Below are positions 53,683-63,022 of a stretch of 64,000 nucleotides of DNA, one piece after another. The stretch comes from Cladocopium goreaui (Eukaryota > Sar > Dinophyceae > Suessiales > Symbiodiniaceae), in contig CAMXCT020001087.1 of assembly GCA_947184155.2 (NCBI GenBank), forward strand, positions 109,501-173,500, given 5' to 3'. Position 1 is the stretch's first letter, and the number at the start of each line of letters is the position of its first letter. The position numbers and the translations under genes were made by a program. Below the pieces are notes generated by a model. The model did not search any database and was not told where the DNA came from. It saw nothing but the letters and a program-made list of their open reading frames with translations.

Positions 53683-53762
53683 CTTTAGGTTTGTAGGATT
53701 TGGGGTTTTAATTTAGGGTTTAGGCTTTTAGGGTTTTAGGCTTCTAGGCTTTGGAAAGTTAA
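53683..53762. repeat. Degenerate TTTAGGG telomere-like tract
   Basis: CTTTAGGTTTGTAGGATTTG, GGGTTTTAATTTAGGGTTTA and GGCTTTTAGGGTTTTAGGCT contain repeated TTTAGG(G/C) words over about 75 bp. TTTAGGG is the telomere repeat reported for dinoflagellates, so this could be an old interstitial telomeric tract (inference). Confidence 0.5.
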
Positions 53763-54239
53763 AAAAACGCTAGCCCTACGGAGGGATTTGAGCATGTCAA
53801 AGGATATGTGGGATCCGATGCGGGCAAACGTGGGGTTTGCAGCGAACATGTTATGCAGATTTAACCCTCAAAACCAACCATGTGTTATTGGGATGTAATG
53901 ATACATATAATCGAAATGATAAAGGGACAATAATGGGATGACAATGGGATAATTAATGATTACCTTCTTGTCTCTTCCTTAGGCAGTTGCTTTGACATTG
54001 TTTGACAATGCTTGACATGTTTTACCTTTGAGAAGACTGGTCTGGGGCAAGGCAATGAACATTCCGATCTGTTCGAATATGTACAAGCTACCAGGTCCTA
54101 GTTGGTCATTTGGACTTGTCGAACGGGGGTCAGATTTCCTGTTTGCCCCAGTGAAACCAGCTCCAGTACCCCCTAATCCCAGCACCTTTGTCTCCATCAA
54201 ACTGCACCACCAAGGTAGCAACGGCCAAGCCAGAAGGTG

Positions 54240-54440
54240 AGCCTGAACAGTGGTCGGGTGGTCGAGCCAGGCATTGCCGGTTTTTTCGCAGCGCTGGCCC
54301 CATTTTCATCGCATCTCTGGAGTGCTTGGAGCTGCACCAAGGCATCAAGGCTCAACACGAGCGATCCACTGCGAACCGCGAAGCCAAAGAACTGGTCCCT
54401 CAGAGAGGTTTACTTAAGAGGATGCAAGAATTCCCCCTGA
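54240..54440. other. Exon-like stretch, strand uncertain
   Basis: Plus reads FIASLECLELHQGIKAQHER then EAKELVPQRGLLKRMQEFP; minus reads KMGPALRKNRQCLARPPDHC. Both open. Confidence 0.3.
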
Positions 54441-54552
54441 AAAAAAGCACAGTAGGGATTTGTTAAAACCATGTTAAACCCATGTCAACCGACTATAGAG
54501 GCATAGATGACATGGAAACACATGGAAACTTAAACATGTTCCATTGCAACAT

Positions 54553-54768
54553 CTAGAAACTATGACCTCGGGCCCTCGGGGGAAAGCGGATGTCAACTCC
54601 CAGATCTTCACCAGGATGCTGGTCGGAGATCTTGTGGAGATGGTGGCGGAAGCTGTACCTGGTGTTTCTCAAAATTCTCAAAGCTCTGCACTCTTGGGAA
54701 AGTAGTCTTTCAACAACCTTGGTGCCGCTGAAGGTGCTGTTTGAGATAGGATTCTGGCTTTCAGCCAA
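54553..54768 (-). CDS. Sel1-like gene, possible C-terminal exon
   Basis: Minus reads SNSTFSGTKVVERLLSQECR, ALRILRNTRYSFRHHLHKIS and EDLGVDIRFPPRARGHSF, then a TAG stop at 54553. Basic, helical. Placed with the Sel1-like exons by strand and order only. Confidence 0.35.
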   Translation of the reverse strand: MAESQNPISNSTFSGTKVVERLLSQECRALRILRNTRYSFRHHLHKISDQHPGEDLGVDIRFPPRARGHSF

Positions 54769-55173
54769 AACACATAGGTCAGAGATGTTTTTGGACTTGT
54801 TGACTTTGCTGACAGAAGCTGATTGGTTTTGGAGAAAATTGCTTCCGGCTTGTCAGAAAATTGTGTATCCCCAAATCCCTGGTTGATCATCGTTGCCCTT
54901 ACTATTTGATGACCATTGGGGAAGATAGCCATTTTTCCATGCCCATAGAGGTCCACAGGTCAACCCTTCAACGAACCGAGCAATGACTGCCAACTTGAAT
55001 CCATGCATCTCAGCCAAGGGGCCCCTTTTTGAAGGTGAAAAACTGGTGGTTGGATACTCTGCAGAAACATGGGGTACACCAAGGTACCCTTCAAGTACCC
55101 TTCAGACCCATCAATTTATGGCCAAACATGGTCAGACTATCCCAGCATATCCCAGCTTACTGGTAACCCATCA

Positions 55174-55283
55174 GTGGTCTCCCAGCCACTGTAGGGCTCT
55201 GGGGTCTCCTTCCACAGCAGCTTCTCGCAGCATCTCTTCTGCCTCGTGGAATCCTATGGAATCCGTGGGAAAGTCACGAGAAA
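55174..55283 (-). CDS. Sel1-like repeat exon
   Basis: Minus reads SRDFPTDSIGFHEAEEMLRE then AAVEGDPRALQWLGDH and a TGA. The stretch HEAEEMLREAAVEGDPRALQ-WLG matches the Sel1 pattern A-x-x-x-L/Y-x-x-A-A-x-x-G-x-x-x-A-x-x-x-L-G closely. Sel1-like repeats form TPR-like solenoids that bind proteins. A non-GT donor or a frameshift is needed at the TGA. Confidence 0.6.
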
Positions 55284-55571
55284 TCTCTGGAAAATGAACC
55301 ATTGTTTAAGGGAAATACTGTAGACTAAAAACCCCAACTTTTGGAGGTTAGAATCCCATACAGTACTTATACATATATATATATATACAATAATAATATT
55401 TTATATATTATGTATAATATATATATATATAGTATTGTATATAATACATATATATATATATATGTAAATATAAAATATATTCGTATATATACCCATACAG
55501 TAAATAACCCCTGGCCTGCACCCCCAAAGGAGGCCGGCCATGTTAGCCTTGCAGCTGTGCCCTTAGCTCAC

Positions 55572-55670
55572 CTCCTCACTGGCCATGCCGCGGCTGAGGA
55601 GGAACAAACCCAGCTGTCGCTTTGCTTCACGCCAACCCCCTGCTGCTGCCCTGGCGTCGTCTTCAAAACA
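55572..55670 (-). CDS. Sel1-like repeat exon with clean splice sites
   Basis: Exactly 99 bp between ACTCCCAG| (intron end at 55671) and GAG|GTGAGC (donor from 55571). Reads CFEDDARAAAGGWREAKRQL then GLFLLSRGMASEE, where REAKRQLGLFLLSRG resembles the second helix of a Sel1 unit. Confidence 0.55.
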
Positions 55671-55693
55671 CTGGGAGTTTTCAACTGGGTCAA

Positions 55694-55772
55694 AATGGGT
55701 CAAAGAAGGTCAAAATGATTTGGTCAAAATGATTTGGTCAAAATGATTTGGTCAAAATGATTTGGTCAAAAG
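55694..55772. repeat. (GGTCAAAATGATTT)n, 14-bp tandem repeat
   Basis: Four near-perfect copies of GGTCAAAATGATTT after two diverged GGTCAAAG/GGGTCAAA words. Confidence 0.9.
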
Positions 55773-55786
55773 CCATTCTTCTTGGA

Positions 55787-55919
55787 GCTATTGTTGCTAT
55801 CCCACGAATCGTAAGTGGCTTATAACCCCAGTGATTTACATTGGATAAGTAGGGTTAATCCACTCAAAAAATTGGGGTGAACTAACCCATTTACGAGCAG
55901 TGGGTAGTTCGCCACCAAG
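55787..55919. mobile_element. Inverted-repeat element, family E
   Basis: GCTATCCCACGAATCGTAAG at the left and GTGGGTAGTTCGCCACCAAG at the right. It is the reverse orientation of the 56.6-kb copy. Confidence 0.8.
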
Positions 55920-55937
55920 TAACAGTTGCTAAGCATT

Positions 55938-56032
55938 ACCCATAGGATCCATGTATGCTATATATGGTAATATTTACCATCAATATACCCCCAATCTTAG
56001 CATATATATACCATACATGGATCCTATGGGTT
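55938..56032. mobile_element. Inverted-repeat element, family D
   Basis: CCCATAGGATCCATGTATGC at the left and TACATGGATCCTATGGG at the right, centre CAATATACCCCCAATCTTAG. Confidence 0.85.
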
Positions 56033-56283
56033 AAGCTACAAATCATACGAATTAACGTCGATCGGATCAAGGCCTTCGGTACCACTTCAAGGCGTCGTCA
56101 ACAGCAGCATCCAATGCAAAGGTCTCGGCGAGACCGAACCTCGGCGAGCCACAACGTGTAAAGTGGCAAGGTCTGTTTCGATAAAGATGTGCTGCCCGCG
56201 GTGAAAAAACATGTTTTCTTTTTGGGGGTTTTTATATGTTCTTGTGTGTTATTGTTCAAGGATACAATCTAAAGTTCAAAACC

Positions 56284-56395
56284 ACCGTTTTAGATCATCC
56301 AACCTAATTACCAGCTTTCCTGCGGCAAGCAATTGATGGCTCAAGAATCTTGCAGCAGCCTCGATGTTTGAAACGCATAGTTTGTGGAAAACAAG
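56284..56395 (-). CDS. Sel1-like gene, possible exon
   Basis: Minus reads LCVSNIEAAARFLSHQLLAA then GKLVIRLDDLKRW. Ala/Leu-rich helical sequence, weakly Sel1-like. Splice limits unresolved. Confidence 0.35.
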
Positions 56396-56439
56396 ATGTA
56401 AAATAGAGATGTATACAGTATACTCGTATACTGTATCCT

Positions 56440-56545
56440 GATGTATCCTGTATCTCTGAAAATCTGGCCCAATCGACCCTGAGGTGTCTCCAATTGATGG
56501 GTTTCCGCAGGGGATCTCCAGGGTGGCCACTGTCGCTGGAGGGAC
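56440..56545 (-). CDS. Sel1-like gene, possible exon
   Basis: Minus reads SGHPGDPLRKPINWRHLRVD then WARFSEIQ before an AT-rich stretch with GTATAC words. Low confidence. Confidence 0.3.
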
Positions 56546-56643
56546 AGTGGCACCCAAAACGGTCCAATGGTATGACTGGCATGACCAACATTGACCAACC
56601 CCTCATCTGTTTGACTCTCTCTTTCAAGGTCCATTTACCTTCT

Positions 56644-56783
56644 TGGTGGCGAACTACCCACTTAGTAAATGGATGTAAATGGGTTATAACCCCAGTTAGA
56701 AGTGGATTAACCCTACTAATTATTATCCCATTTACAACTGGGGTTATAACCCACTTACGATTCGTGGGATGAGCCACCAAGTT
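56644..56783. mobile_element. Inverted-repeat element, family E
   Basis: CTTGGTGGCGAACTACCCAC at the left and GTGGGATGAGCCACCAAG at the right, inner GGGTTATAACCCCAGTT / AACTGGGGTTATAACCC. CTTG|GTGG and CCACCAAG| again give GT/AG ends. Confidence 0.85.
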
Positions 56784-56890
56784 GGGCTTCGCCAACAAAA
56801 ATCGGGCCCAGGGCCATGTTCGCCAACCAGACACATGGCGCTGGCTTCACCCTGCAGTGCAGCCTGCCAAAGAAGCTTCAAACCTTGGTT
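56784..56890 (-). CDS. Sel1-like repeat exon
   Basis: Minus reads GLKLLWQAALQGEASAMCLV then GEHG. L-L-x-x-A-A-x-x-G-x-x-x-A-x-x-x-h-G fits a Sel1 unit. The exon abuts the family E element on its 3' side. Confidence 0.5.
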
Positions 56891-57084
56891 CTTCGGCGTC
56901 AGTCGGGGGTGTTTAAGCGTCCAAAAGTCCCGAAACCACGGAGACAAATGGGATCTTTAGTGGTAAGAATGACCAAAAACCATCCAAACATATCCAAAGT
57001 CCATGAAAATCTGTGGTTGCGCCATTTCGATGTCAAGGAACCTTTGCTGCGATCCTTTCGGAGGCCATCAGCCGTCAAATATAG

Positions 57085-57240
57085 GAAACCCAGGCGAGTG
57101 GCCTCCGGTCGGAATCTGCTGGATCTTGGTGGTCAAGGCTTGGCTAATCTCATGGGGATCCTTAATGCTCTCTACCTCCTCAATATCAGGAAATATCATC
57201 TGAAATATCAGGAACCTTGCGGGAAATGAGAAATGGACCA
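57085..57240. other. Exon-like stretch, strand uncertain
   Basis: Minus reads IEEVESIKDPHEISQALTTK, which fits the Sel1-like gene's strand; plus reads NLLDLGGQGLANLMGILNAL. Either could be real. Confidence 0.35.
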
Positions 57241-57773
57241 CTATGTCTTGACTATGTCCAAAACTGCATTTCAAACGATGTTTCACCAAACTAATCAGGA
57301 CACCTGACACAGTAGGCTCAGGATGCAAAACATATGGCGGAGGGTGATTAACTTCCCAGCCACCTAGGGCAAAGTAGGTATCCCATACTTAGACTTGGCA
57401 AACACAGCCACGTGGTGTTGGTGAAGTATAGGTTACTACCACTTGGTAGCAGGGTGACATCACCCCCGTGCTCAATCATAGACTAGTGACTAGTCACTTC
57501 TGTTGACATAGGATAACTGCAACTGTTGGATCAACTTTGTACTTTCTACTTACAGAACTTCGTGCTGCGACGTGGCGTGACGCAGAGATCTTTCGCTCTT
57601 GGAGGTCACGCCACCTCCCTCTTCCATGTTTTACTTCATAGCTAGGATCCAAATCAATTTTGACCCCAGACAAAAAAAACGTGGTTTATCTCAACATATC
57701 TCAACTTCAGATCTCCATCAAGTCACAGTTTCAGATCATCCATCCCATCCATCAGGTCACACATCCAAGTCAC

Positions 57774-57876
57774 CGCAATGGGTTCCCCTTGTTTCGCCGC
57801 ACGCTTGTACCACTGGATGGCTTGGCGTTGCAACGTCGAACGTTTCTGACCCTGGGCCTCGGCGGCCTCGCGCATC
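57774..57876 (-). CDS. Sel1-like repeat exon with clean splice sites
   Basis: 103 bp between CTTCAG| and GCG|GTGACT. Reads MREAAEAQGQKRSTLQRQAI then QWYKRAAKQGEPIA. AIQWYKRAAKQGEPIA is an excellent Sel1 unit start (A-x-x-W-Y-x-x-A-A-x-x-G-x-x-x-A). Confidence 0.65.
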
Positions 57877-58147
57877 CTGAAGCGAGGCTGGCTGGGGCAG
57901 GCTGGTGATTTTATAGTGATTTTATAGTGATTGAAACAACAAAATGCATGGTGGTTATAAGATGTTTTTTTCGGGTTTTTTCATGAAGATATCATGGATG
58001 GATATAATGATCTAGTGGGTACCCTTCATTCAAGGTGGCTGGAAAATTTCCAACTCAACGGAGGTTCGCTGGGAAGATCGTCTATAAATGGAATATGTTC
58101 CATTGCCATGTTTGATGTTGGAAATTGTTGAACATGTTTTACAAAGC

Positions 58148-58251
58148 CCATAGGATCCATGGTGCTGGAATATTTACCAAAAAATTGACCCCTAAAGTAA
58201 TTTAAAATAATCCCAATGTAGGTAAATATTCCATACATGGATCCTTAGGGA
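58148..58251. mobile_element. Inverted-repeat element, family D (diverged)
   Basis: CCCATAGGATCCATGGTGCT at the left; GGAATATTTACC / GGTAAATATTCC inner arms; right end CATGGATCCTTAGGG. Confidence 0.8.
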
Positions 58252-58418
58252 AGGAGAGTCCAGAGTTGAATGTCAGAGCGCTACAAGTTCATCACCCCAA
58301 ACTCTACCAGCCAGTCACCTTTTGGGCGAACCACTGGCGGGTTTCCTTCGCAATATGAACCAGGAACTGGTTGATTTGGACACTTCAGAAATCACCCCAC
58401 ATCTTGTTGGTGAGTTCC

Positions 58419-58550
58419 TACAATATGGGGCCCCCTAGTTATAAGTTGGTGAACATAACACCCATTAACTATAGTTATATCTGCCATAAACCATAGTTAT
58501 GGGAGTTATGTTCACCAACTTAGCTAACGAACTGGGGCACCACCTTGTAT
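58419..58550. mobile_element. Inverted-repeat element, family C
   Basis: TACAATATGGGGCCCCCTAG at the left and AACTGGGGCACCACCTTGTA at the right. The left end resembles the GTACAATGTGAGG variant at 36.3 kb and the right end is the standard family C, so the ends are mixed. Confidence 0.85.
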
Positions 58551-59054
58551 TCCTATGATGTTGCTTACATGTTCGAGGCCCAAAGCCGTGTCATCCACTG
58601 ATCCTGAGCCGATCATCATCTCCATCATCCCCCAGTGGTGATTTATGGTGGTTTCTACTGAAGGATTTCCGGTATGTGGATGTTGTTTCTGTCATATAGC
58701 AACTTCTTGGTATCACCAACTTCATCCCTTTCTGCCAGGAAGATCATGCGGTATCATCCCCATCCCTATCTTCACTATAATTATCCATATATCCCAGTAT
58801 ATATATATATATATCTCCCACTACATATATTGTACATATCATATATATATATTATAAAATACGTAAACATAACCTCTCAATTCCGGCTGGTCATCCCCAT
58901 CATATCCCATGGCTCCAGCTGGTTGGTCACCCATCTACCACAGACCCATCTCTGTCTCAAAATTAATCAATATATGTGTGTATACATATATGTATATATT
59001 ATATCATATCATAACATATTGTATTATATTATATTATATTATACCTTCCACTTC

Positions 59055-59288
59055 TGGTTGGTTCCCGACCCCAACTTCTTCCAGGTGTCAGTTCTATCCC
59101 CATCTTCGTCTGCGCCGTGGCATGTCCCCCTTCCGCCGCCTTCAGCCGCTGTTCGCGGCTCAGCCACTCGGGGCAGGCGGCGCACTGCGCTGCCGCCCGG
59201 GTGGCGCAGGGGGCAATGCCAACATTGGGGGAGGCAACGCGAAGCTCCAGTAGGGTGCCGGGGATCGCAAGGTCCAACCTTTGAAGGG
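59055..59288 (-). CDS. Sel1-like gene, exon
   Basis: Minus reads ISALQRLDLAIPGTLLELRV, then TRAAAQCAACPEWLSREQRL and KAAEGGHATAQTKMGIEL. REQRLKAAEGGHATAQTKMG fits a Sel1 unit. GC-rich. Boundaries are uncertain and the 5' part may be a different exon. Confidence 0.5.
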
Positions 59289-59291
59289 CCG

Positions 59292-59302
59292 AGATGATGA
59301 TG

Positions 59303-59358
<56 letters not shown>

Positions 59359-59360
59359 CA
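59292..59360. repeat. (GAT)n microsatellite
   Basis: About 23 GAT/TGA triplets with one GGT interruption, followed by an ATT-rich run. Confidence 0.95.
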
Positions 59361-59699
59361 CCATTATTATTATTACTGTATTATTATTATATTATTGGAT
59401 GCAAATGTTGCTACCATCTTAAATGAAATGATGCTGGTGATGTTTCGATGCTCCCATCTTCTCCGAGAGGGGAACCGCGTCCAGGTGGCCAAAAAGCTTC
59501 GGGGATGGTCACATTCCAGCCTCAGAAGCCAGAAATTCTGCAGCATTGTTTGGCAAAGACCATCAAAGACCCAAAGAACCACAAGAAAAGGACAAGAATG
59601 GACCATCTTCCTATAATTTCCTATATGTTCTTTGGCACATAAAACCTCAAACCACCATGAATCATATCACCATAAAGCCGACATCGCACATCAAATGGT

Positions 59700-59765
59700 A
59701 CCCATGTCCATCCCACCATCCCCATGGTCCCCATGGTCCCAATGGTCCGGAAATGGTCCCAATGG
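59700..59765. repeat. (CCATGGTCC)n short repeat
   Basis: CCCATGGTCCCCATGGTCCC, then AATGGTCCGGAAATGGTCCC and AATGGTC; it interrupts the 3' part of the methyltransferase exon. Confidence 0.7.
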
Positions 59766-59881
59766 TCTGCGGTGCCTCGGACGCAACAGTCTTCCAAGGT
59801 CTGCTGCAGCAATTCCCAAGTGACGCCCAACCAGGCCACACCCTGGGGGTCCAGCACCAATTCCTGTGACGCGGCCGGAAA
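59765..59881 (-). CDS. HemK/N6AMT1-like methyltransferase, C-terminal exon
   Basis: Begins after CCCAACAG| (intron end at 59882). Reads FPAASQELVLDPQGVAWLGV then TWELLQQTLEDCCVRGTADH. The LVLDPQGVAWLGV segment fits the LL-x-P-x-G-x-h-x-L-h strand near the end of HemK-type methyltransferases. The frame then runs into the (CCATGGTCC)n repeat, so the true end or donor lies near 59765. Confidence 0.5.
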
Positions 59882-60617
59882 CTGTTGGGAAAGCCAACAT
59901 GTAGAAAAAAAAAAAGGGCGCTTTTTGGACGTGGAGGATCTGCCAACTGTGGAATTCCACTCCAAGTATAGAACCAGTGGACACCAGTAGTAACTGCAGC
60001 TTGCAGACTTATAGTGGAATGAAGTCGACTGTCCAAAACAAACTACCTGGGTAAAATGGACCATCTTGCTCGAACTTTGGAGAACACACGATATCTGGGA
60101 ATTCCTTGAATTGGTGACACCAAGCAACATCATATTATTATATCTTCTTGCTAGGCGAAGCTGTCTTTGAAAGTCATTTATCTTTAAAAAAGCATGCGGT
60201 ATCATCCCTAGTGAGCCGTCTTACAGGTGGTTTGAACAAGAACTGATGCTTTCACATCAGAATCGTTCGATCTTTGGATGTGCAGCTTGGTCACTTGGCC
60301 ATGTCAGCTGAACCTTTGCACTACTTCCTGTTACTCCTGTTGCTTACCATGAACAACGTGTCGAAGATGGAGGCAACCAATGGAGCAAAAGTCTTTCCAA
60401 GGTCAAAACATATTCAGTTGTATGCAAAGAGTGCACCTAAGGGGTCCCACTGATTGCCTGTTCAGGCTGGTGTATCCCCAATGTTCTTCCTCATTTGGGG
60501 ATTTCCTAAAATAGGGGTACCCCAAATCATCCAAGTCACATCAAGTCATGGATGACCACGACTTCGTATTGAAACCCATGGTGACTTGGGGATCCCCAAT
60601 TGTCTTCCCAATTTTTC

Positions 60618-60773
60618 ACCAAGTTTCGCGGCAAAATCGCCGCAGGAAGTGCGCTTCAGACCGACCCTGGGGCGTTGCCAGCGCCACTTCCGGGCTGCCA
60701 CGGCTGGCGCCGTCGTGACCGCTGCTGGGCGGCACTTGTGGAGGGTAGCTGAAGATGAAATCGATCCGGCGAC
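60618..60773 (-). CDS. HemK/N6AMT1-like methyltransferase, catalytic-motif exon
   Basis: Begins after CCAACTCCCAG| (intron end at 60774). Joined to the previous exon (CAA G|GT CGC) the frame is kept and reads DPLQGRRIDFIFSYPPQVPP, then HDGASRGSPEVALATPQGRS and EAHFLRRFCRE. It aligns by eye with the family's '..RKFDLIVxNPPYVPP...GREVMDRFFP'. The catalytic (N/D/S)PP(Y/F) motif is changed: the four positions read Y-P-P-Q, preceded by Ser. Activity may be lost or altered. Confidence 0.6.
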
Positions 60774-61009
60774 CTGGGAGTTGGGGTCATTTCTGGCACA
60801 CCGAAAACAAAATCTGGGGAGTCAACAATAGTCAACATGATCAACATGTATTTGATGATTTATAGATGAATGATAGGTGGTGAATATTCTTTATAACATC
60901 TTTCAGCATCAGCCACTTGCACCTGAAAAATACGGCGAATCTCGGAATCTCGGAATTCATCGAATTCACCTTGTTTCTTCGCCGAGGTCTCCATGTTTCC
61001 GGTGCCCAC

Positions 61010-61147
61010 CTTGCAAGGGATCGAAGAAATCGCCCTGCAGAGTTTCGACCATCAGCCCGTTGGCGCGAAAGCTCGCGGCCGCTTCCTCCAGCGCGGCCTG
61101 CGAGATGTCCGTGTAGACCTCAGGGAGGGCGGTGGGTTCAAAAATCC
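61010..61147 (-). CDS. HemK/N6AMT1-like methyltransferase, motif II-III exon
   Basis: 138 bp between GCTTCAG| and CAAG|GTGGGC. Reads IFEPTALPEVYTDISQAALE, EAAASFRANGLMVETLQGDF, FDPLQ. V-Y-x-T-D-I-S-x-x-A-L-x-x-A...N-G-L...L-Q-G-D-h-F-x-P-L is the classic strand 2/helix/strand 3 region of HemK/PrmC-type enzymes, where the Asp of TDIS binds the SAM ribose. Entry phase (1) does not match the end of the motif I exon (phase 0), so a small exon may be missing between them. Confidence 0.7.
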
Positions 61148-61737
61148 CTGAAGCAGAAAATGAAGGTCACAAGCCCCAAACTTTCTGTATGAATAGATAG
61201 GGGAGTCACCCATGGACAAAATTGGATCACAAGCTGGCAACAAGCCCACTTGTAGTTTTTTTCTGTACTTTGGCTCCATAATAGCTAGAGGTCACTGATG
61301 TTTGAAGGTTGGTACAGAGGGAGAGAAATATCCGCAATGTAATTCCGTAGCTGCGCACAAGCCACACGCTTAACAAAGATGCCACTTCTCAGTCAACAAT
61401 CCACCCAGAACTAGCACACCAATGATTTTGATTTTGTGATGCTACGCTGCCTCGTATCTGTACCCCACATCTCATCACATCTCTATATGCGAACTTCAAA
61501 GAATGAACACGTATGAATCCACAAATGATCAGAACTTATGAATACTTATGAACTCATCATGGACATTCTCAGCACAAGCTGCAACTTGCACCACAGGAAT
61601 GACTGCTTTCACCTGGGGAAGACGTTTCGACAGTTAGACACTGCACCTGGGCCTTCGGGCCTTGGAGGACCTGATGGAATGATTGATTTCAACAGCTATA
61701 TTTCTGGAATTTCAGGTGACCATGGAGCCCCTAAATC

Positions 61738-61835
61738 CTGTTTATATTATATATATATATTATATTATATATATATTTATATATATATATTATATTATAT
61801 ATTATTTATATATATATATATCATATATTATCTAT
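61738..61835. repeat. TA microsatellite
   Basis: TATATTATATATATATATTA-type sequence over about 100 bp; intronic with respect to the methyltransferase gene. Confidence 0.9.
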
Positions 61836-62161
61836 ATTGGTTTAGAACCCCTCATGTTCATTCATTTTCCCCACAGAAATTGCCATGTATTGCCATGTTG
61901 TGAGTGGCTGCCCGGTATGCCCCATTTTCAGACACAGCCGGTGGCTGAGCAAAACATCCCAAGCATTGGAGTTGATCATCCCAGGTAAGAATATACATAT
62001 CTTATATCAATGATAATGATATCACATGCACAAACATATATATAATGTATATTTATATACGTATATATATATATATGGTACATGAATGATATGTCTCGCA
62101 ATCATTATCATTCCACTCCTGCAAAACGTCATGTTGGACTTTGGAATTTCCACCACGTCAC

Positions 62162-62273
62162 CAGCATGGAGAGCCATCCTGAGCCGCCTCCCAGATCCAC
62201 AAAGTGCGTCGCTGTCGTGGCCGCCTGCAGGTGGTCCATCATGTGCCTTGGCCGATCAATCTGTGGCCATCCG
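62162..62273 (-). CDS. HemK/N6AMT1-like methyltransferase, motif I exon
   Basis: 112 bp between CTCAACAG| and CTG|GTGACG. Reads GWPQIDRPRHMMDHLQAATT then ATHFVDLGGGSGWLSML. FVDLGGGSGWLS is a SAM-binding motif I (h-h-D-L-G-x-G-S-G). Enzymes of this group methylate protein glutamine or histone lysine, often as complexes with Trm112. The substrate here cannot be inferred, particularly with the altered catalytic motif downstream. Confidence 0.65.
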
Positions 62274-62354
62274 CTGTTGAGCCCGTTTTCTTTGGGATGC
62301 CAAGAACATCCAACATATGTAACATATCCAATGTTGTTATCGATTCATATGTGT

Positions 62355-62443
62355 GCATATTATAATGCATCTATATTATACATAATATATATATATACAT
62401 ATATAAATATATATATACATATATGTATATATACATATACATA

Positions 62444-62477
<34 letters not shown>

Positions 62478-62505
62478 CATATATATATATACATATATAT
62501 ATTGC
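62355..62505. repeat. TA/ACATAT microsatellite
   Basis: ATATATATACATATATAAAT and similar for about 150 bp, upstream of the methyltransferase motif I exon. Confidence 0.9.
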
Positions 62506-62639
62506 AAGTGGAGCAATTGGTAGAAGCCCTGCTGACCCTGATGATTGATGTAGATCGTCTGTATTGAAAAGCCCCTTCCAGAGTGATTCACTGATACTGT
62601 TATGTAATCCAGATGGAACCCTCTCTAAAGCTCACACAG

Positions 62640-62875
62640 CAGGCAGTCTACTTCTTTTGTCGCCAAAACTGAGAAGTCCAGGTGCCGGCGTAGCCGAACA
62701 CCCTGCCGGCGAAGCAGAACACACTTCGAAACGGATGCAGCTGCAAATGCCAGGTCGGGCGGCCTCGCCCCTCAAGCAAATGGAGGTGAACCCGGTCACC
62801 TATGGCTCAAGATGGAACCCTTTCCCTCCTGCCAACAGTGGCTCGCCTAAGCCGAAATCTAAAGGACATTGATTG
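62640..62875 (+). CDS. Possible exon, plus strand
   Basis: Plus reads LLLLSPKLRSPGAGVAEHPA, GEAEHTSKRMQLQMPGRAAS, then PLKQMEVNPVTYGSRWNPFP and PANSGSPKPKSKGH with a TGA. The minus strand is also open in part. It lies just beyond the copia fragment's stop, on the opposite strand. No domain. Confidence 0.3.
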
Positions 62876-63022
62876 GTTTCACCTGAGATACACTGGTGCT
62901 TGGAGGGAACGTGACATGTGGACTGCAAGATTTGGTGGAATTCACACTCGTTAAAAATTTTCTGTTTTTTCTTTTGGGAAAATTAAAGGTGAAAGTGACT
63001 GGTGGCGTCGAAAGGTTATATC

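Noticed and set aside
61866-61984. Plus-strand exon bounded by CCACAG| and CCCAG|GTAAG
   Set aside because: Good-looking splice signals and an open plus frame, but it lies inside the minus-strand methyltransferase gene, the composition is mediocre, and no family is recognised.
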